Source: Pseudomonas sp. (GTDB taxonomy: Bacteria; Pseudomonadota; Gammaproteobacteria; Pseudomonadales; Pseudomonadaceae). From it: a stretch of 5,888 bases of DNA. The stretch spans positions 1-5,888 of the forward strand of contig SKFV01000265.1 in NCBI GenBank assembly GCA_007117785.1, written 5' to 3'. Position 1 is the first letter of the stretch. Every line of letters begins with the position of its first letter. Both the position numbers and the translations under genes were made by a program. The notes under the pieces are model-generated. The model saw only the letters and a program-made list of their open reading frames with translations, was not told the DNA's origin and ran no database searches. Positions 5,068 through 5,888 of this stretch are shown here, in pieces.

Positions 5068-5888
5068 ATGAGTCAAAGCGGTATCCTCAAGCGTTCGACC
5101 CTGTTGATCCACGGGTCAATTGGTATGCCTCTGGCTGTGATTGGCTACCCACTGGTGGTCTACCTGCCTCCTTTCTATGCCGGTGAACTGGGTATCAATA
5201 TGGGCTTGGTGGCCCTGGTACTGGTTCTGGCCCGCTTCTCCGATGTGATTACCGATCCCTTGATCGGTACCATCAGTGACCGCAAAAGCACCCGTTTTGG
5301 TCGTCGCAAGCCGTGGATCTTTTTCGGTACCCCCCTGGTGCTGCTGGGCACCGTGATGCTCTTTATGCCACCTGACGATGTCGGCGTAAGCCACCTTCTG
5401 CTATGGACAGTGCTGATGTACCTGGGCTGGACCATGGTGACATTGCCCTATGGTGCCTGGGGCGCCGAGTTGTCACCGGTCTATCACCAGCGCAGCCGGG
5501 TTACCGCCTCGCGTGAGGGTTATGTGCTGATCGGGCTGTTTATGGCGGCACTGGCCCCGGCCATTGTGCAGGGGATGATTTCGCGCTATGCCGCCGGTCA
5601 CACGGACGGTTTCTTTATGCAGTTCATCATCTGGTTGCTGGGCACCGATGGTGAATTGAGCATGGGTTATGGCCCCATTCTGGCGGGTATGGCCTGGTTG
5701 TTTATAGTGACCTTGCCTATCACCGTATTTCTCGCTCTGGCGTTTGTAAAAGAAGCACCGCCCAAGACCGTCGAGCAAACGGACTGGAAAAAAGGGCTCA
5801 AGGTGCTCAAGTACAACGGACCGTTCAAGCGCATGATGCTGATGCTGCTGATCGTGGTGACCGGTGAGTCCTTCCGTAATGCGCTGTC
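5068..5888 (+). CDS. GPH-family (MelB-like) sugar:cation symporter, 3' end outside the window
   Basis: The frame is open from ATG 5068 to the window end (273 codons) and has no stop, so only the N-terminal part is seen; family members usually have about 450-500 residues. Family marks are clear: in helix II RFSDVITDPLIG with D59 and D63, which line up with the cation-site aspartates D55 and D59 of melibiose permease MelB; then the loop SDRKSTRFGRRKPW (70-83); and PYGAWGAELS (127-136) followed by R149-E150. About six membrane helices are visible (roughly 12-36, 45-68, 83-100, 108-131, 150-170, 204-229), with a long insertion between helices V and VI and a charged central loop (about 230-255). 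It probably takes up a glycoside or oligosaccharide together with H+ or Na+; the substrate cannot be told. GGGAG (5057-5061) sets the start; an ATG at 5064 is in another frame. Downstream sugar-degradation genes would be expected outside the window. Confidence 0.9.
   Translation, partial: MSQSGILKRSTLLIHGSIGMPLAVIGYPLVVYLPPFYAGELGINMGLVALVLVLARFSDVITDPLIGTISDRKSTRFGRRKPWIFFGTPLVLLGTVMLFMPPDDVGVSHLLLWTVLMYLGWTMVTLPYGAWGAELSPVYHQRSRVTASREGYVLIGLFMAALAPAIVQGMISRYAAGHTDGFFMQFIIWLLGTDGELSMGYGPILAGMAWLFIVTLPITVFLALAFVKEAPPKTVEQTDWKKGLKVLKYNGPFKRMMLMLLIVVTGESFRNAL

Overview
The window looks like a chromosomal segment from a member of the Pseudomonadaceae. The GC content is moderate, PyrF has the short 232-residue form typical of Pseudomonas, the order lapA-lapB-pyrF is intact, and a DUF6279-type lipoprotein and a CigR-like protein follow. 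A Halopseudomonas-like species is a reasonable guess, but only an inference. The region is mostly housekeeping and envelope genes. I see no mobile element, CRISPR array, RNA gene or defence system.

Layout: (1) Positions 1-2023, plus strand: the last 16 codons of lapA, then lapB, which follows lapA closely or overlaps its stop, then pyrF. LapB is the membrane-anchored TPR/rubredoxin adaptor that controls LPS synthesis through LpxC turnover. PyrF makes UMP. (2) Positions 2039-3094, minus strand, convergent with pyrF: a zinc-dependent alcohol dehydrogenase. Its 104-base upstream gap holds a perfect FNR/Anr box (TTGAT-N4-ATCAA) at class II activator spacing from a plausible -10 box, so the gene is probably induced by oxygen limitation. 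This is the most informative regulatory signal in the window. (3) Positions 3199-4068, minus strand: a DUF6279-like lipoprotein. (4) Positions 4180-4620, minus strand: a small exported CigR/RcnB-type protein. A strong hairpin lies between genes 3 and 4. (5) Positions 4621-5067: a 447-base divergent intergenic region without a convincing gene. It holds a few small repeats and palindromes, and a pair of hairpins just before the next gene. (6) Position 5068 to the window end, plus strand: the N-terminal 273 residues of a GPH-family (MelB-like) sugar:cation symporter, cut by the window edge.

The genes do not form one pathway. lapA/lapB/pyrF is a conserved cluster shared with enterobacteria. The minus-strand genes appear to be separate transcription units: the dehydrogenase has its own Anr-type promoter, and a hairpin separates the lipoprotein from the CigR-like gene. 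The symporter is probably the first gene of a sugar-uptake locus that continues outside the window.
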